Source: Bacillota bacterium (lineage in GTDB: Bacteria > Bacillota > Clostridia > Oscillospirales > Acutalibacteraceae). Taken from it: a stretch of DNA of 10,728 nt. The translations under genes and the position numbers were made by a program. Below, in pieces: positions 1 to 7,383 of the stretch. Within the stretch, counting starts at the first letter, position 1. Every line of letters starts with the position of its first letter. The stretch is from the NCBI GenBank assembly GCA_023417635.1, contig JAEZFF010000087.1:1-10728 (forward strand), given 5' to 3'. The notes under the pieces are model-generated. The model was not told the DNA's origin. It saw nothing but the letters and a program-made list of their open reading frames with translations, and did not search any database.

Positions 1-356
1 ATTTCAGAAAGTGCCGAGGTTTCCATTTCGCTCAAATGCATAAAGTCTACTTTGTCTTCTCCAAGCAGCGTTGTCAGTAAATCCTGTATAAAGGTCTGAC
101 CAACTACGAACATCATAATACCGTGAATATCTCCAGTTACTTCCACCAAGATTGCCACAACCGGTGTTTCCGGCCCGCCCATTGCCTTGTCTACTTCCGT
201 AATGTCCATAATGCGCACAACCGGCGTCTTCATGTCAACTTTTCGGTTCAGAAGCTGTGCCAAGGAAGAAGCCGCATTGCCCGCGCCAATATTGCCGATT
301 TCACGCAGTACATCAATATGCATATCACTTAGCTGACTTAAATCTTTAATTGCCAT
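1..356 (-). CDS. cheC: CheC-family CheY-P phosphatase, 5' part (cut by window edge)
   Basis: Translating the minus strand from the ATG at 356 gives 118 complete codons, open to the window edge, so the C-terminal part is missing. The N-terminus contains REIGNIGAGNAASSLAQLL, the first conserved CheC helix, with the phosphatase pair Glu19 and Asn22. The visible part ends in LSEMETSALSE, which is where the second E-x-x-N helix of CheC proteins begins, so the second active site lies just outside the window. CheC dephosphorylates CheY-P and in Bacillus-type chemotaxis also binds the receptor deamidase CheD; a cheD gene would be expected further downstream but is not visible. A GAGGTG ribosome binding site sits 4 bases before the ATG. 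The gene starts 24 bases after the fapA stop, so it is in the same operon. CheX is an alternative, but the N-terminal EIGNIGAGNA motif favours CheC. Confidence 0.9.
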   Translation of the reverse strand, partial: MAIKDLSQLSDMHIDVLREIGNIGAGNAASSLAQLLNRKVDMKTPVVRIMDITEVDKAMGGPETPVVAILVEVTGDIHGIMMFVVGQTFIQDLLTTLLGEDKVDFMHLSEMETSALSE

Positions 357-380
357 TTTACACCTCGTAATTCCGTCCCA

Positions 381-1856
381 TCAGAAATCCTGCGCATCCG
401 ACGGAAGAACAGGACCGGAAACGACTTCTCTTTCTTTTATATAAAATTTTGTATTGCTGTAGTCGCTCGTAATGTTCACACAACAGCCACCTATGGTAAT
501 CCGCGTTCCAGTGAACAGTTGCCGTATGGCAATTACACAGAAATCACCCAAAGAGGCCTTAGGAGTATTCTGCAAATCTTCCAGGCTTTCTTCAAGCTTT
601 TCCGCTTCGCTTTTTGCCGCCTGCTCACGCTGTAACAGCGCTTTGGCCAGCAGTACAATCTGTGGGGCTTTGTTGCCCCCCAGCATCGCTTTCCGAACCG
701 TTTCCAGTTGATTCTGCAAAGCCGCAAGATTTTTCTTTGCCTCAACCAACCTGTTTTGGGTCTCGCTTATTTTGGCAGCAGCGGCATCGTCGCCCGCAAG
801 CCTAGCGGCAAGCTCCGATGAATCGATGTTTAAATCGGTGCGAAGATAATTATCCGTCCCGATTGTTTTAGCGTAAATCTTCTTCCCCGCGCAGCACCGA
901 CCGCCCATAATAGATGACTTTGAGCCTCTCATTACAATCGAATCCACGGCGGTCACGCGGCTATTCATCAGCACATCTGCAAAAAGGCTTCCTCCACAGG
1001 AAATCACCGCATTCTGAATGTACCTTGACTGAATATTTCCGCCTGCTGCAATGGAACCGCCGCTCATGGCGTTTATACCGTCCGAAATAGTAATATTTCC
1101 ACCGGCCTTCAGCTTCGCGCCCCCAACCATACCATGGACAGAAATATCACCGCCCGCTGTGACCGAAAAGCCGTCCAGCACATCGCCCTGCACCACAACC
1201 GTTCCGATAAAGTTGATGTTGCCGGAAGAATTGTCAACATTGCCATGCACCACAAACGTCTGATTGACGTTCAGGATGTTCTTGTGGTATTCAATACAGC
1301 CGTCACATCCAGCGGAAAGTTCCAGCCGATCTTCCGACACAATCGTATTATTTCCGCTCGGAAACGCCGGCAGCCTGTACTTTCGGTAAGGCACCGGTTT
1401 GCCGTAAACGTCCATTCCTTCCTTCCCTTCCGAAGGAATAATGCGGCAAAGCAGGTCCCCTTTTTTTACGTTCTGCACAAGCCCAAGGTCATGGTAATCA
1501 ACTGTTCCATCATCCCGCTCTTCAGGAGCTCCGCTCCCATCCATTCGGAAAAAGTACTGCATTTCTGCCTTTTGTTCATCCTGAGGTTCCAGGCCTTTCG
1601 CACAGACAAGCGGTTCCCTGTAAGAATTCCCGTTGCAATAAGCGTGGATTTCATCGCTGCGAATGCCGAAAACAACACCTTTTTCTTTCATCGCCGCCAG
1701 TACAGACTCTTCCGTCAGGTGCCCCCCCTGCGGCATATACTGCACCGTAAGTGTTGCCAGGAGGCGGTTGCCGGTAACACTGACCTGAAACTCTGGTTTG
1801 TCTTCTTCGTCTTCCGGTATACTTTCCGGATGGTCATTGCTTTGAATCGGATCCAT
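381..1856 (-). CDS. fapA: FapA / DUF342 family protein
   Basis: This 491-residue protein has the layout of the DUF342 (FapA) family. An acidic N-terminal tail (residues 1-22) is followed by an alpha/beta region to about 160. A glycine-rich stretch at about 200-345 has regular short repeats such as TAGGDISVHG, KAGGNITISDG and AAGGNIQS, which suggests a right-handed beta-helix. A probable coiled coil follows at about 363-432, then a short C-terminal beta region with a further GTRITIGG repeat. The family is often named flagellar assembly protein A because its genes sit in polar-flagellum and chemotaxis clusters, but its molecular role is not settled; polymer-forming or scaffold roles are plausible from the fold. 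No signal peptide or membrane segment is seen, so it is probably cytoplasmic. The ATG at 1856 has a strong AGGGGGGGAA ribosome binding site. It lies 44 bases after flgG and 24 before cheC. Family assignment is firm; function is inference. Confidence 0.88.
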   Translation of the reverse strand: MDPIQSNDHPESIPEDEEDKPEFQVSVTGNRLLATLTVQYMPQGGHLTEESVLAAMKEKGVVFGIRSDEIHAYCNGNSYREPLVCAKGLEPQDEQKAEMQYFFRMDGSGAPEERDDGTVDYHDLGLVQNVKKGDLLCRIIPSEGKEGMDVYGKPVPYRKYRLPAFPSGNNTIVSEDRLELSAGCDGCIEYHKNILNVNQTFVVHGNVDNSSGNINFIGTVVVQGDVLDGFSVTAGGDISVHGMVGGAKLKAGGNITISDGINAMSGGSIAAGGNIQSRYIQNAVISCGGSLFADVLMNSRVTAVDSIVMRGSKSSIMGGRCCAGKKIYAKTIGTDNYLRTDLNIDSSELAARLAGDDAAAAKISETQNRLVEAKKNLAALQNQLETVRKAMLGGNKAPQIVLLAKALLQREQAAKSEAEKLEESLEDLQNTPKASLGDFCVIAIRQLFTGTRITIGGCCVNITSDYSNTKFYIKEREVVSGPVLPSDAQDF

Positions 1857-1864
1857 AAATTATT

Positions 1865-1874
1865 TTCCCCCCCT
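1865..1874 (-). promoter_or_regulatory. Ribosome binding site of fapA
   Basis: AGGGGGGGAA lies 8 bases upstream of the ATG at 1856. It contains a run of seven G and is the only plausible site in the 44-base flgG-fapA gap. It supports 1856 as the start. Confidence 0.6.
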
Positions 1875-1900
1875 GTTGAAAAAGTAGTTTATAAATGAAA

Positions 1901-2593
1901 TCAGCGCAGGCTGTTGATTGTTTGCATAACTTCATCTGTCATGGAGACCATTTTAGCGTCCAGCTCATACGTTCGGCTCTGAGTAATCACATTGGAAAGT
2001 TCCGTTGCAATGTCGGTCTGCGAAGATTCAAGGTATCCCTGCCGATAGTCCCCATCCGGGACAGGGGTGGCAAGGCCGGAACGGTCTGTAGCCATATAAC
2101 CGTTGCCTCCAACTTTCTCTAGGCCATTCAGGTTTCGAAAGGTAAAAATACTGAGGTTCGGCCGTTCACTGTTCACCATTGGTCCTGGCCCCACTACCGT
2201 GTTTCCGGCTGAGTCTGCAAGGTAAAACTTTCCGTCACCATGCTTCGAAAGGATAAAATGACCGTCGCGCGTATAATGAATCTGTCCATTTGCCGTTCGC
2301 ACTGCAAAAAAATCCCGTTGATTTGTCAGCGCAAAATCCAGCGGCTGTCCTGTATGATCCATCGAAGCACTTTCATAGAGGGTATCCGTTTTATTCATCT
2401 TGCTGCCGTGCCCCACTTTCAGGTCTGGCCTTATTTCCGATCCATGCAGCTGCGTATAGAGCAGGTCGGCAAATGATGTTTTATCCGATTTAAAGCCAGT
2501 TGTAGAAATGTTTGCAAGGTTATTCGCCGTTACATCCATACTTCTCTGTGCCCAAATCATGCCGGTTGCTGCTGTTGAAAATCCAGTCGTCAC
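1901..2593 (-). CDS. flgG: Flagellar distal rod protein, FlgG/FlhP-like
   Basis: This 230-residue protein belongs to the axial flagellar (rod/hook) family and would be exported through the type III gate to build the distal rod. The N-terminal rod motif is clear: ATGMIWAQRSMDVTANNLAN at 9-28, then TTGFKSDKTSFADLLY. The C-terminal coiled segment also matches FlgG: GYLESSQTDIATELSNVI at 187-204, then QSRTYELDAK and TDEVMQTINSLR at the end. The middle domain carries YTRDGHF at 107-113. It is somewhat shorter than typical FlgG (about 260 residues). In the place where relatives usually have a G-D-G-F-F turn, it reads TNQRDFFAV. The start is a GTG at 2593, with GGGGAG about 10 bases upstream; no ATG fits the conserved N-terminus. 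It follows the first rod gene by 26 bases. FlhP is the Bacillus name for the equivalent protein; FlgG by position and C-terminus is my preferred call. Confidence 0.85.
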   Translation of the reverse strand: MTTGFSTAATGMIWAQRSMDVTANNLANISTTGFKSDKTSFADLLYTQLHGSEIRPDLKVGHGSKMNKTDTLYESASMDHTGQPLDFALTNQRDFFAVRTANGQIHYTRDGHFILSKHGDGKFYLADSAGNTVVGPGPMVNSERPNLSIFTFRNLNGLEKVGGNGYMATDRSGLATPVPDGDYRQGYLESSQTDIATELSNVITQSRTYELDAKMVSMTDEVMQTINSLR

Positions 2594-2619
2594 GTTTTCT
2601 TCACTCCCCTAGAAAAAAA

Positions 2620-3351
2620 TCAGACTTTACCAATTTCAGTCGCTTTGTCAAGAACCTGGTCGTACATTTTCAATACCTGCGAACAAGACTGCAGACTACG
2701 CTGTGAAGCAATGCCACGGGTCAGCTCTTCTGCCATATCCGCATTAGAGCCTTCCACGGCTTTCCAGGTAACCTGCGGTGTTTGCACCGCTACAGCACCC
2801 GTTCCGCTGTAGAAACCTTCATCCACAACACGCAGTGACGCATTGTTTGGAAAACGGAAAACGCCGAGACTTCCCACCTGCGTACCATTCACAAAAATAT
2901 CGCCCTGCTTGTCGCTTTCCACATTGTCGGTATCGGTTCGTATGGGCTGGCCGTTCCGGCCCAAAACACGACCGACGCCGTTCAGCACAAGGTAACCCTG
3001 CGGGTCCAGGTTGAAACTGCCATTTCGTGTGTAAACTACACCATTATTTGTCTGTATACCAAAGAAGCCATCACCATTGATAACAAAATCGAGAGGGTTT
3101 TCTGTTGGCTGCAAAGCTCCCTGAGAAAAGTCAGTCGTTACCTGATCCACTGTCGTCATCAAAGTTGCCTCCCCGATTGGAGTAGTCTTCGAATCTACTC
3201 GGGAAAGGAACAGTTTGCCGAAAGATTTCCCGGAAACATGCTGTGCCTTAAAACCGTTTGTCATGGTATTTGCCACGTTATTACTGATGGTATTCAGCGT
3301 GCGGTTCTGAGTCAGCATACCGGAAGTAAGCATATAAAAACCTCTGACCAT
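2620..3351 (-). CDS. flgF: Flagellar rod protein, FlgF/FlhO-like
   Basis: This 243-residue protein is a second axial flagellar protein, probably a rod subunit exported by the type III apparatus. The N-terminus MVRGFYMLTSGMLTQNRTLN runs into TISNNVANTMTNGFKA, the family signature. The next part, FLSRVDSKTTPIGEA (48-62), resembles the FlhO/FlgG1 proteins of Bacillus and clostridia. The central domain carries NPLDFVINGDGFFGI and YTRNGSF, typical of FlgF/FlgG. The C-terminus (SNADMAEELTRGIASQRSLQ, then VLKMYDQVLDKATEIGKV) is FlgF/FlhO-like rather than FlgG-like. The ATG at 3351 has AAAGGGGAT about 9 bases upstream. It begins 32 bases after the fliA stop. A sigma factor gene followed by two rod genes is also, as I recall, the order in Clostridioides difficile (fliA-flgG1-flgG). 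FlgF versus FlgG1/FlhO naming is a matter of convention. Confidence 0.85.
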   Translation of the reverse strand: MVRGFYMLTSGMLTQNRTLNTISNNVANTMTNGFKAQHVSGKSFGKLFLSRVDSKTTPIGEATLMTTVDQVTTDFSQGALQPTENPLDFVINGDGFFGIQTNNGVVYTRNGSFNLDPQGYLVLNGVGRVLGRNGQPIRTDTDNVESDKQGDIFVNGTQVGSLGVFRFPNNASLRVVDEGFYSGTGAVAVQTPQVTWKAVEGSNADMAEELTRGIASQRSLQSCSQVLKMYDQVLDKATEIGKV

Positions 3352-3383
3352 CTTTTCAAATCCCCTTTGCTCAAAGCGGCTTT

Positions 3384-4160
3384 TTATTGTTTTAAATAAG
3401 CGCCTACGCTTGTACGAAGCTTTTTCAGCGCAGCCGAATGAATCTGTGAAACTCTGGAATCGCTAATTCCTAAGACCTGGGATATTTCTTTTATTTTCAA
3501 CTGCTCTTTATAATACATCGAAATGACAAGTTTTTCTTTCTCGTCGAGCTTATCAATGTTTTCTGCAAGAATTTTTCTTAATTCCTTTTCAGCCATTGTC
3601 TGCTCGGGGCCTGTGACTTTGTCGTTCATGCGGAGAGAAAAATCTTCCACTCCTTTTTCGTAAACCATCTCCTCAAAAGAAAGCATATTCATAGAGCAGG
3701 TTTCCGCCAGCATTTTCTCGTACTCGTCAATCCCTACCTGCAGGTACTGGGCAAGCTCACGGTCTGTAGGCGAACGCCCATACTGCTGAGTGAGGACGGC
3801 TTCAGCCTCGTTAATTTCCCGCGCAACCTTTTTCAGCCGACGGGGGAAGCAGTCCTGCTTGCGGATATAATCAATCATCGCACCGCGAACGCGGATGGAT
3901 GCATAGGTTTCAAATTTAACATTTTTAGAAGCGTCAAACTTTCCGATGGCATCCATCAGTGCAATAAGCCCTTCGCTTACAATATCTTCTGTGTAGCTGA
4001 AGTATTGGTACCGCCCCACAATTTTAAGGGCGATGCACCGCACAAGGTAACTGTAGCGCCCGATCAGTTCGTCCCGAATGGAAGTTTCCCCTTTTTCCGC
4101 ATAGCGCTGCCAAAGCTCCTGTAAATCAGTCTGTTTCAGATTCTGATTATTCCATTTCAT
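3384..4160 (-). CDS. fliA: Flagellar sigma factor sigma-28 (FliA/SigD)
   Basis: This sigma-70 family protein (258 residues from the ATG at 4160) has the region layout of the FliA/SigD/WhiG group. Numbered from that ATG, region 2 spans about 30-102, including YTEDIVSEGLIALMDAIGKF and KFETYASIRVRGAMIDYIRK. Region 3 follows with FPRRLKKVAREINEAEAVL and PTDRELAQYL. Region 4 lies near the end, with LDEKEKLVISMYYKEQLKIK and the helix-turn-helix GISDSRVSQIHSAALKKLR. Such factors direct RNA polymerase to late flagellar, motor and chemotaxis promoters and are held off by the anti-sigma factor FlgM, not seen here. The reading frame extends upstream to a GTG at 4184 (266 residues), but the AAGGAG at 4173-4178 falls inside that extension and points to the ATG at 4160. 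It follows flhA directly. Confidence 0.92.
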   Translation of the reverse strand: MKWNNQNLKQTDLQELWQRYAEKGETSIRDELIGRYSYLVRCIALKIVGRYQYFSYTEDIVSEGLIALMDAIGKFDASKNVKFETYASIRVRGAMIDYIRKQDCFPRRLKKVAREINEAEAVLTQQYGRSPTDRELAQYLQVGIDEYEKMLAETCSMNMLSFEEMVYEKGVEDFSLRMNDKVTGPEQTMAEKELRKILAENIDKLDEKEKLVISMYYKEQLKIKEISQVLGISDSRVSQIHSAALKKLRTSVGAYLKQ

Positions 4161-4172
4161 CTCCGGCCAGCG

Positions 4173-4178
4173 CTCCTT
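4173..4178 (-). promoter_or_regulatory. Ribosome binding site deciding the fliA start
   Basis: AAGGAG lies 12 bases upstream of the ATG at 4160. It sits inside the open frame that begins at the GTG at 4184, so it favours the shorter 258-residue protein. The spacing is a little longer than usual, so the GTG start is not ruled out. Confidence 0.6.
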
Positions 4179-4204
4179 TCTCACATTCTTTTGGAATCAC
4201 TCCA

Positions 4205-6277
4205 TTAAGTGCTGCCGATTGACACATTGGCAATCGCCTGAATCTGCACATTATTTTCCAGTTCATTGAACGAAAGTACAACCGCCTTTGGGCAGAACTG
4301 CTGCATCAGTTTGCTGAAATACAGCCTTACAATGGGTGAAGTCAAGATAATTGGCGTTGCTACAATGTCTTTTACATTATTAATACATTCAGTAAGTTTT
4401 GTAATGATTTTCTGGGTCGTCTGTGGGTCGAGTGAAAGGTAGGTGCCATGCTCATTTTTGCTGATGGAGTTCACAATAGCCTTTTCTATCTGGCCGTCAA
4501 GCGTTATGACTTTAATCTGGCCGCCTTCCGACCACTGACGCGTAATGGTACGGCGCAGCGACTGGCGCACATATTCGGTCAGAAGCTCCGGGTCATGTAT
4601 GGAAGGCGCATAGTTGGAAATGGTTTCGAGGATACTTTCGATGTCGCGGATTGGGATTCCTCCCCGCAGCAGGTTGCACAGAACCTTCTGCAGATTGGCC
4701 TCTGTAATGACATTCGGCACCACATCCGTAACGAGTGGTTCGTTGTACTTTTTGAGGTTGTCGAGTATCTGGTGAACGTCCTGACGCGAAAGAAGCTCGT
4801 GGGCATGCTGACGCACCGTTTCCGAAAGGTGGGTCACCACAACCGAAAGCGGGTCAATGACGGTATAGCCATAAATTTCAGCCAAATCCTTTTTGTCCGG
4901 CGTTATCCATTTGCTTGGGATACCATAGGCCGGCTCAATGGTGTCAATGCCATCTATCTCGCCCGTCAGGTTGCCCGGGTCAAGCGCAAGGTAGTAATCC
5001 ATGAGAATTTCGCCGCGCGCTACTTCCTCGCCTTTGATTTTGATGACATACTGGTTCGGGTTTAAACTTCCGCCGTCGCGTAGGCGAACCGGTGGGACCA
5101 CCATGCCCATATCCGTTGCAAACTGCTTGCGGAACATCACGAGGCGGTCGATAAAACTGCTCCCGCTTCTTTCATCGACAAGCGGTATCAGGCTATACCC
5201 GAACTCCATTTCAATTGCATCAAGCGGCAGAAGTTTGTAAATATTGTCAATATTCTTATAAAATTCCGTTTCATTGACCGGTGCGGAAGCCGAAGGCCCG
5301 CCGGCAGCAGCCGCAGCGGCTTCCGGTTCCTGAAACTCCTTCTGCTTTTTCCGCATCATAACGCCAAAAGTTATCAGCAGCGTAGCAACAATCAGCAGCT
5401 GCACAATCGGCATGTTCGGGATAAGGCACATACCGGCCACTGCAAAACCTGCAATCATAATAACGGTTGGCTGTGCAAGGAACTGGCGTGTAACGTCCTT
5501 GCCAAGGGTAGAGTCCGAAGCGGCACGGGTAACAATCATGCCGGTTGCCGTAGAAATCAGAAGGGATGGGATTTGGGAAACGAGGCCGTCACCAACAGAT
5601 GCAATGGTGTATATCTGCAGAACGTCATTAAAGGACTTTCCATCCTGCACCATGCCAATAATCATACCGGCAATCAGGTTAATAAACGTAATGACAATTG
5701 ACATGACGGCGTCGCCTTTTACGAACTTGCTGGCACCATCCATAGAGCCGTAGAACTCAGCCTCGCGCTGAACATCGTCCCGGCGCTTGCGGGCCTGCAT
5801 CTCATCGATAAGCCCGGAGTTCAAGTCGGCGTCAATCGCCATCTGCTTGCCTGGCATTGCGTCCAATTTAAATCGTGCCGCAACTTCCGACACACGCTCG
5901 GAGCCTTTTGTAATAACGAGGAAGTTCACAAGAACAATGATAAGGAAAACGATGAAGCCTACAACAACATTGCCTCCAAGGACGAACGTACCAAACGTCT
6001 TAATAACCTGCCCTGCAAACCCCTGGTTTGTAAGAATCTGCCGGGTGGAAGAAATATTAAGCGACAGCCTGAAAATCGTGGCTATCAGCAAAATTGACGG
6101 GAAAACGGAAAAATCCAGTGCCGTCTTAATGTACATCGTCATCAGCAGAATGATAAGTGAAAACGTGATGTTCAGAATGAACATCATATCCAGCAGCGGT
6201 GTAGGCAGCGGGATAATAATCAGAGCGATAATCAGGACAACAAAAATGGCAACTGCATTGTTCAGGAACTTCTTCAA
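4205..6277 (-). CDS. flhA: Flagellar type III export gate protein FlhA
   Basis: This 690-residue protein of the FHIPEP family is full length. FlhA forms the cytosolic nonameric ring and membrane part of the flagellar export gate, docking chaperone-substrate complexes and helping to use the proton motive force. The N-terminal half holds about eight membrane segments between residues 8 and 308. Between them are the family signatures RLSLNISSTRQIL at 70-82 and the cytoplasmic loop with RFKLDAMPGKQMAIDADLNSG and MDGASKFVKGDA. An Ala-rich linker at about 318-334 leads to the soluble C-terminal domain (about 335-690). The start must be the TTG at 6277, which immediately follows the flhB stop codon. 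The first ATG downstream encodes Met31, after the first membrane segment has begun. A possible AAGGAG site lies 12 bases upstream. The next gene is fliA; flhF and flhG, which often follow flhA, are absent here. Confidence 0.96.
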   Translation of the reverse strand: MKKFLNNAVAIFVVLIIALIIIPLPTPLLDMMFILNITFSLIILLMTMYIKTALDFSVFPSILLIATIFRLSLNISSTRQILTNQGFAGQVIKTFGTFVLGGNVVVGFIVFLIIVLVNFLVITKGSERVSEVAARFKLDAMPGKQMAIDADLNSGLIDEMQARKRRDDVQREAEFYGSMDGASKFVKGDAVMSIVITFINLIAGMIIGMVQDGKSFNDVLQIYTIASVGDGLVSQIPSLLISTATGMIVTRAASDSTLGKDVTRQFLAQPTVIMIAGFAVAGMCLIPNMPIVQLLIVATLLITFGVMMRKKQKEFQEPEAAAAAAGGPSASAPVNETEFYKNIDNIYKLLPLDAIEMEFGYSLIPLVDERSGSSFIDRLVMFRKQFATDMGMVVPPVRLRDGGSLNPNQYVIKIKGEEVARGEILMDYYLALDPGNLTGEIDGIDTIEPAYGIPSKWITPDKKDLAEIYGYTVIDPLSVVVTHLSETVRQHAHELLSRQDVHQILDNLKKYNEPLVTDVVPNVITEANLQKVLCNLLRGGIPIRDIESILETISNYAPSIHDPELLTEYVRQSLRRTITRQWSEGGQIKVITLDGQIEKAIVNSISKNEHGTYLSLDPQTTQKIITKLTECINNVKDIVATPIILTSPIVRLYFSKLMQQFCPKAVVLSFNELENNVQIQAIANVSIGST

Positions 6278-7351
6278 TTACCGCTTCAACTCCTTTTTCT
6301 TCAGCTGGAACACCCAAGCCATAATTCCGGCAAGGACTGTGTAGAACTCAGGCGGTATCTGCTGGTTTACTTCAACGGCAGCATACAGCGCATGCGCAAG
6401 GGGCACGTCCTCTTTCATGGGGATTTGATACTGTTCGGCAATTTCTATTATCTTAAAGGCAATGCGGTCTTTGCCTTTTGCAACAACGACCGGTGCTTCA
6501 TCATTTTCTGGGTCATAGCGAAGAGCAATCGCGTAATGCGTAGGATTTCGCACAATGACGTCGGCTGTAGGCACCTGCTGCATCATACGCTGCTGAGACA
6601 TGCTGCGCTGTACCTGGCGAATTCTTCCCTTTGTTTCCGGGTTGCCTTCCAGCTCTTTATACTCTTCTTTTACCTCCTGCTTTGTCATCTTGATGTTGCG
6701 CTCATATTCCCACCACTCGTAAAAATAGTCCAACGCAGAAAGGGCAATAAACACAACCGACATCTGTATCACAAGGTCCATAATATCCTGTAAAATAAAT
6801 ATGGTAGACTGCATGACATCATTTTCCATCATGGAAGTGCATTGGGTAGCAATGTCGACGATCTTGAGGTAAATCAGGTAGCCGATGATAACGATTTTTA
6901 TGGTTGCTTTCAGCACTTCTACCAGAGAACGAACTGAAAACAGACGCTTAATCCCCTGCAAAGGGCTCATATTGGAAAACTTGAACTTTATTTTTTCGCC
7001 CGAAAACTTAAATTTAGTCTGGATTCCGGCTGCCAGAACAGCCACCACAAGCGCCGTTACCATGGCGGGTGCGGAAAGCAGCACAATGTTAATCCAAGAT
7101 TCTCTTCGAATGCCGTTCATCAATTCAGCAGTAAGGGATGTGGTGTTGCCGGCCAAATGAAAATACCGCTGAAGAAGGTTGCTAATGGCACGGTACAAGG
7201 TAGGCATTGCCATACGCAAAACGACAAAAATCGCTAAAATAGAAAATGCGCTGACAACATCTTGGCTCTGAAACAGGTTGCCTTTTTTTCGTTGGTCTTC
7301 ACGCTTTTTCGGCGTAGCTTTTTCTGTTTTTTCTTCCGCCGAAGCAGCCAT
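6278..7351 (-). CDS. flhB: Flagellar export switch protein FlhB
   Basis: This 357-residue protein is full length for FlhB, the membrane protein that switches the export apparatus from rod/hook to filament substrates. The N-terminus EKTEKATPKKREDQRKKGN is the classic FlhB opening. Membrane segments lie at about 32-50, 85-110, 145-165 and 185-210. The cytoplasmic part contains the self-cleavage motif NPTH at 269-272 (bases 6536-6547), where Asn-Pro cleavage is known to occur in the family. After it come YAIALRYDPE, APVVVAKGKD and EDVPLAHALYAAVEVNQQIP, all conserved. The ATG at 7351 has a strong GGGGGGAA site at 7356-7363. It begins 32 bases after fliR. Unlike Clostridium species with a FliR-FlhB fusion, the two are separate here. 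Its TAA is directly followed, in the same frame, by the flhA start codon. Confidence 0.97.
   Translation of the reverse strand: MAASAEEKTEKATPKKREDQRKKGNLFQSQDVVSAFSILAIFVVLRMAMPTLYRAISNLLQRYFHLAGNTTSLTAELMNGIRRESWINIVLLSAPAMVTALVVAVLAAGIQTKFKFSGEKIKFKFSNMSPLQGIKRLFSVRSLVEVLKATIKIVIIGYLIYLKIVDIATQCTSMMENDVMQSTIFILQDIMDLVIQMSVVFIALSALDYFYEWWEYERNIKMTKQEVKEEYKELEGNPETKGRIRQVQRSMSQQRMMQQVPTADVIVRNPTHYAIALRYDPENDEAPVVVAKGKDRIAFKIIEIAEQYQIPMKEDVPLAHALYAAVEVNQQIPPEFYTVLAGIMAWVFQLKKKELKR
6290..6295 (-). promoter_or_regulatory. Candidate ribosome binding site of flhA, inside the flhB end
   Basis: AAGGAG lies within the last codons of flhB, 12 bases upstream of the TTG at 6277. It is the only good site near the flhA start. 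Together with the abutting stop and start codons, it suggests that flhA translation is coupled to flhB. Confidence 0.55.
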
Positions 7352-7383
7352 TTGGTTCCCCCCTGTTTACACATTTGAAACAG

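Noticed and set aside
1134..1898. Long open frame on the plus strand opposite fapA (254 codons)
   Set aside because: It lies entirely antisense to a well-supported gene, shows no recognisable domain, and is rich in residues typical of reversed coding sequence (His, Arg, Phe). Treated as a shadow frame.
3352..3400. Possible sigma-28 promoter before the FlgF-like gene (TAAA and GCCGCTTT)
   Set aside because: The two elements are only about 10 bases apart, against about 15 expected, and the downstream element matches poorly. The 32-base gap is better explained as within-operon.
4448..5065. Open frame on the plus strand opposite flhA (205 codons)
   Set aside because: Antisense to the conserved cytosolic domain of FlhA, with no family resemblance and no neighbouring plus-strand genes.
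7363..7383. Inverted repeat CTGTTT / AAACAG with a 9-base loop in the fliR-flhB gap
   Set aside because: A six-base AT-rich stem without a following T-run; it overlaps the flhB ribosome binding site edge and the operon continues. Probably chance, not a terminator.
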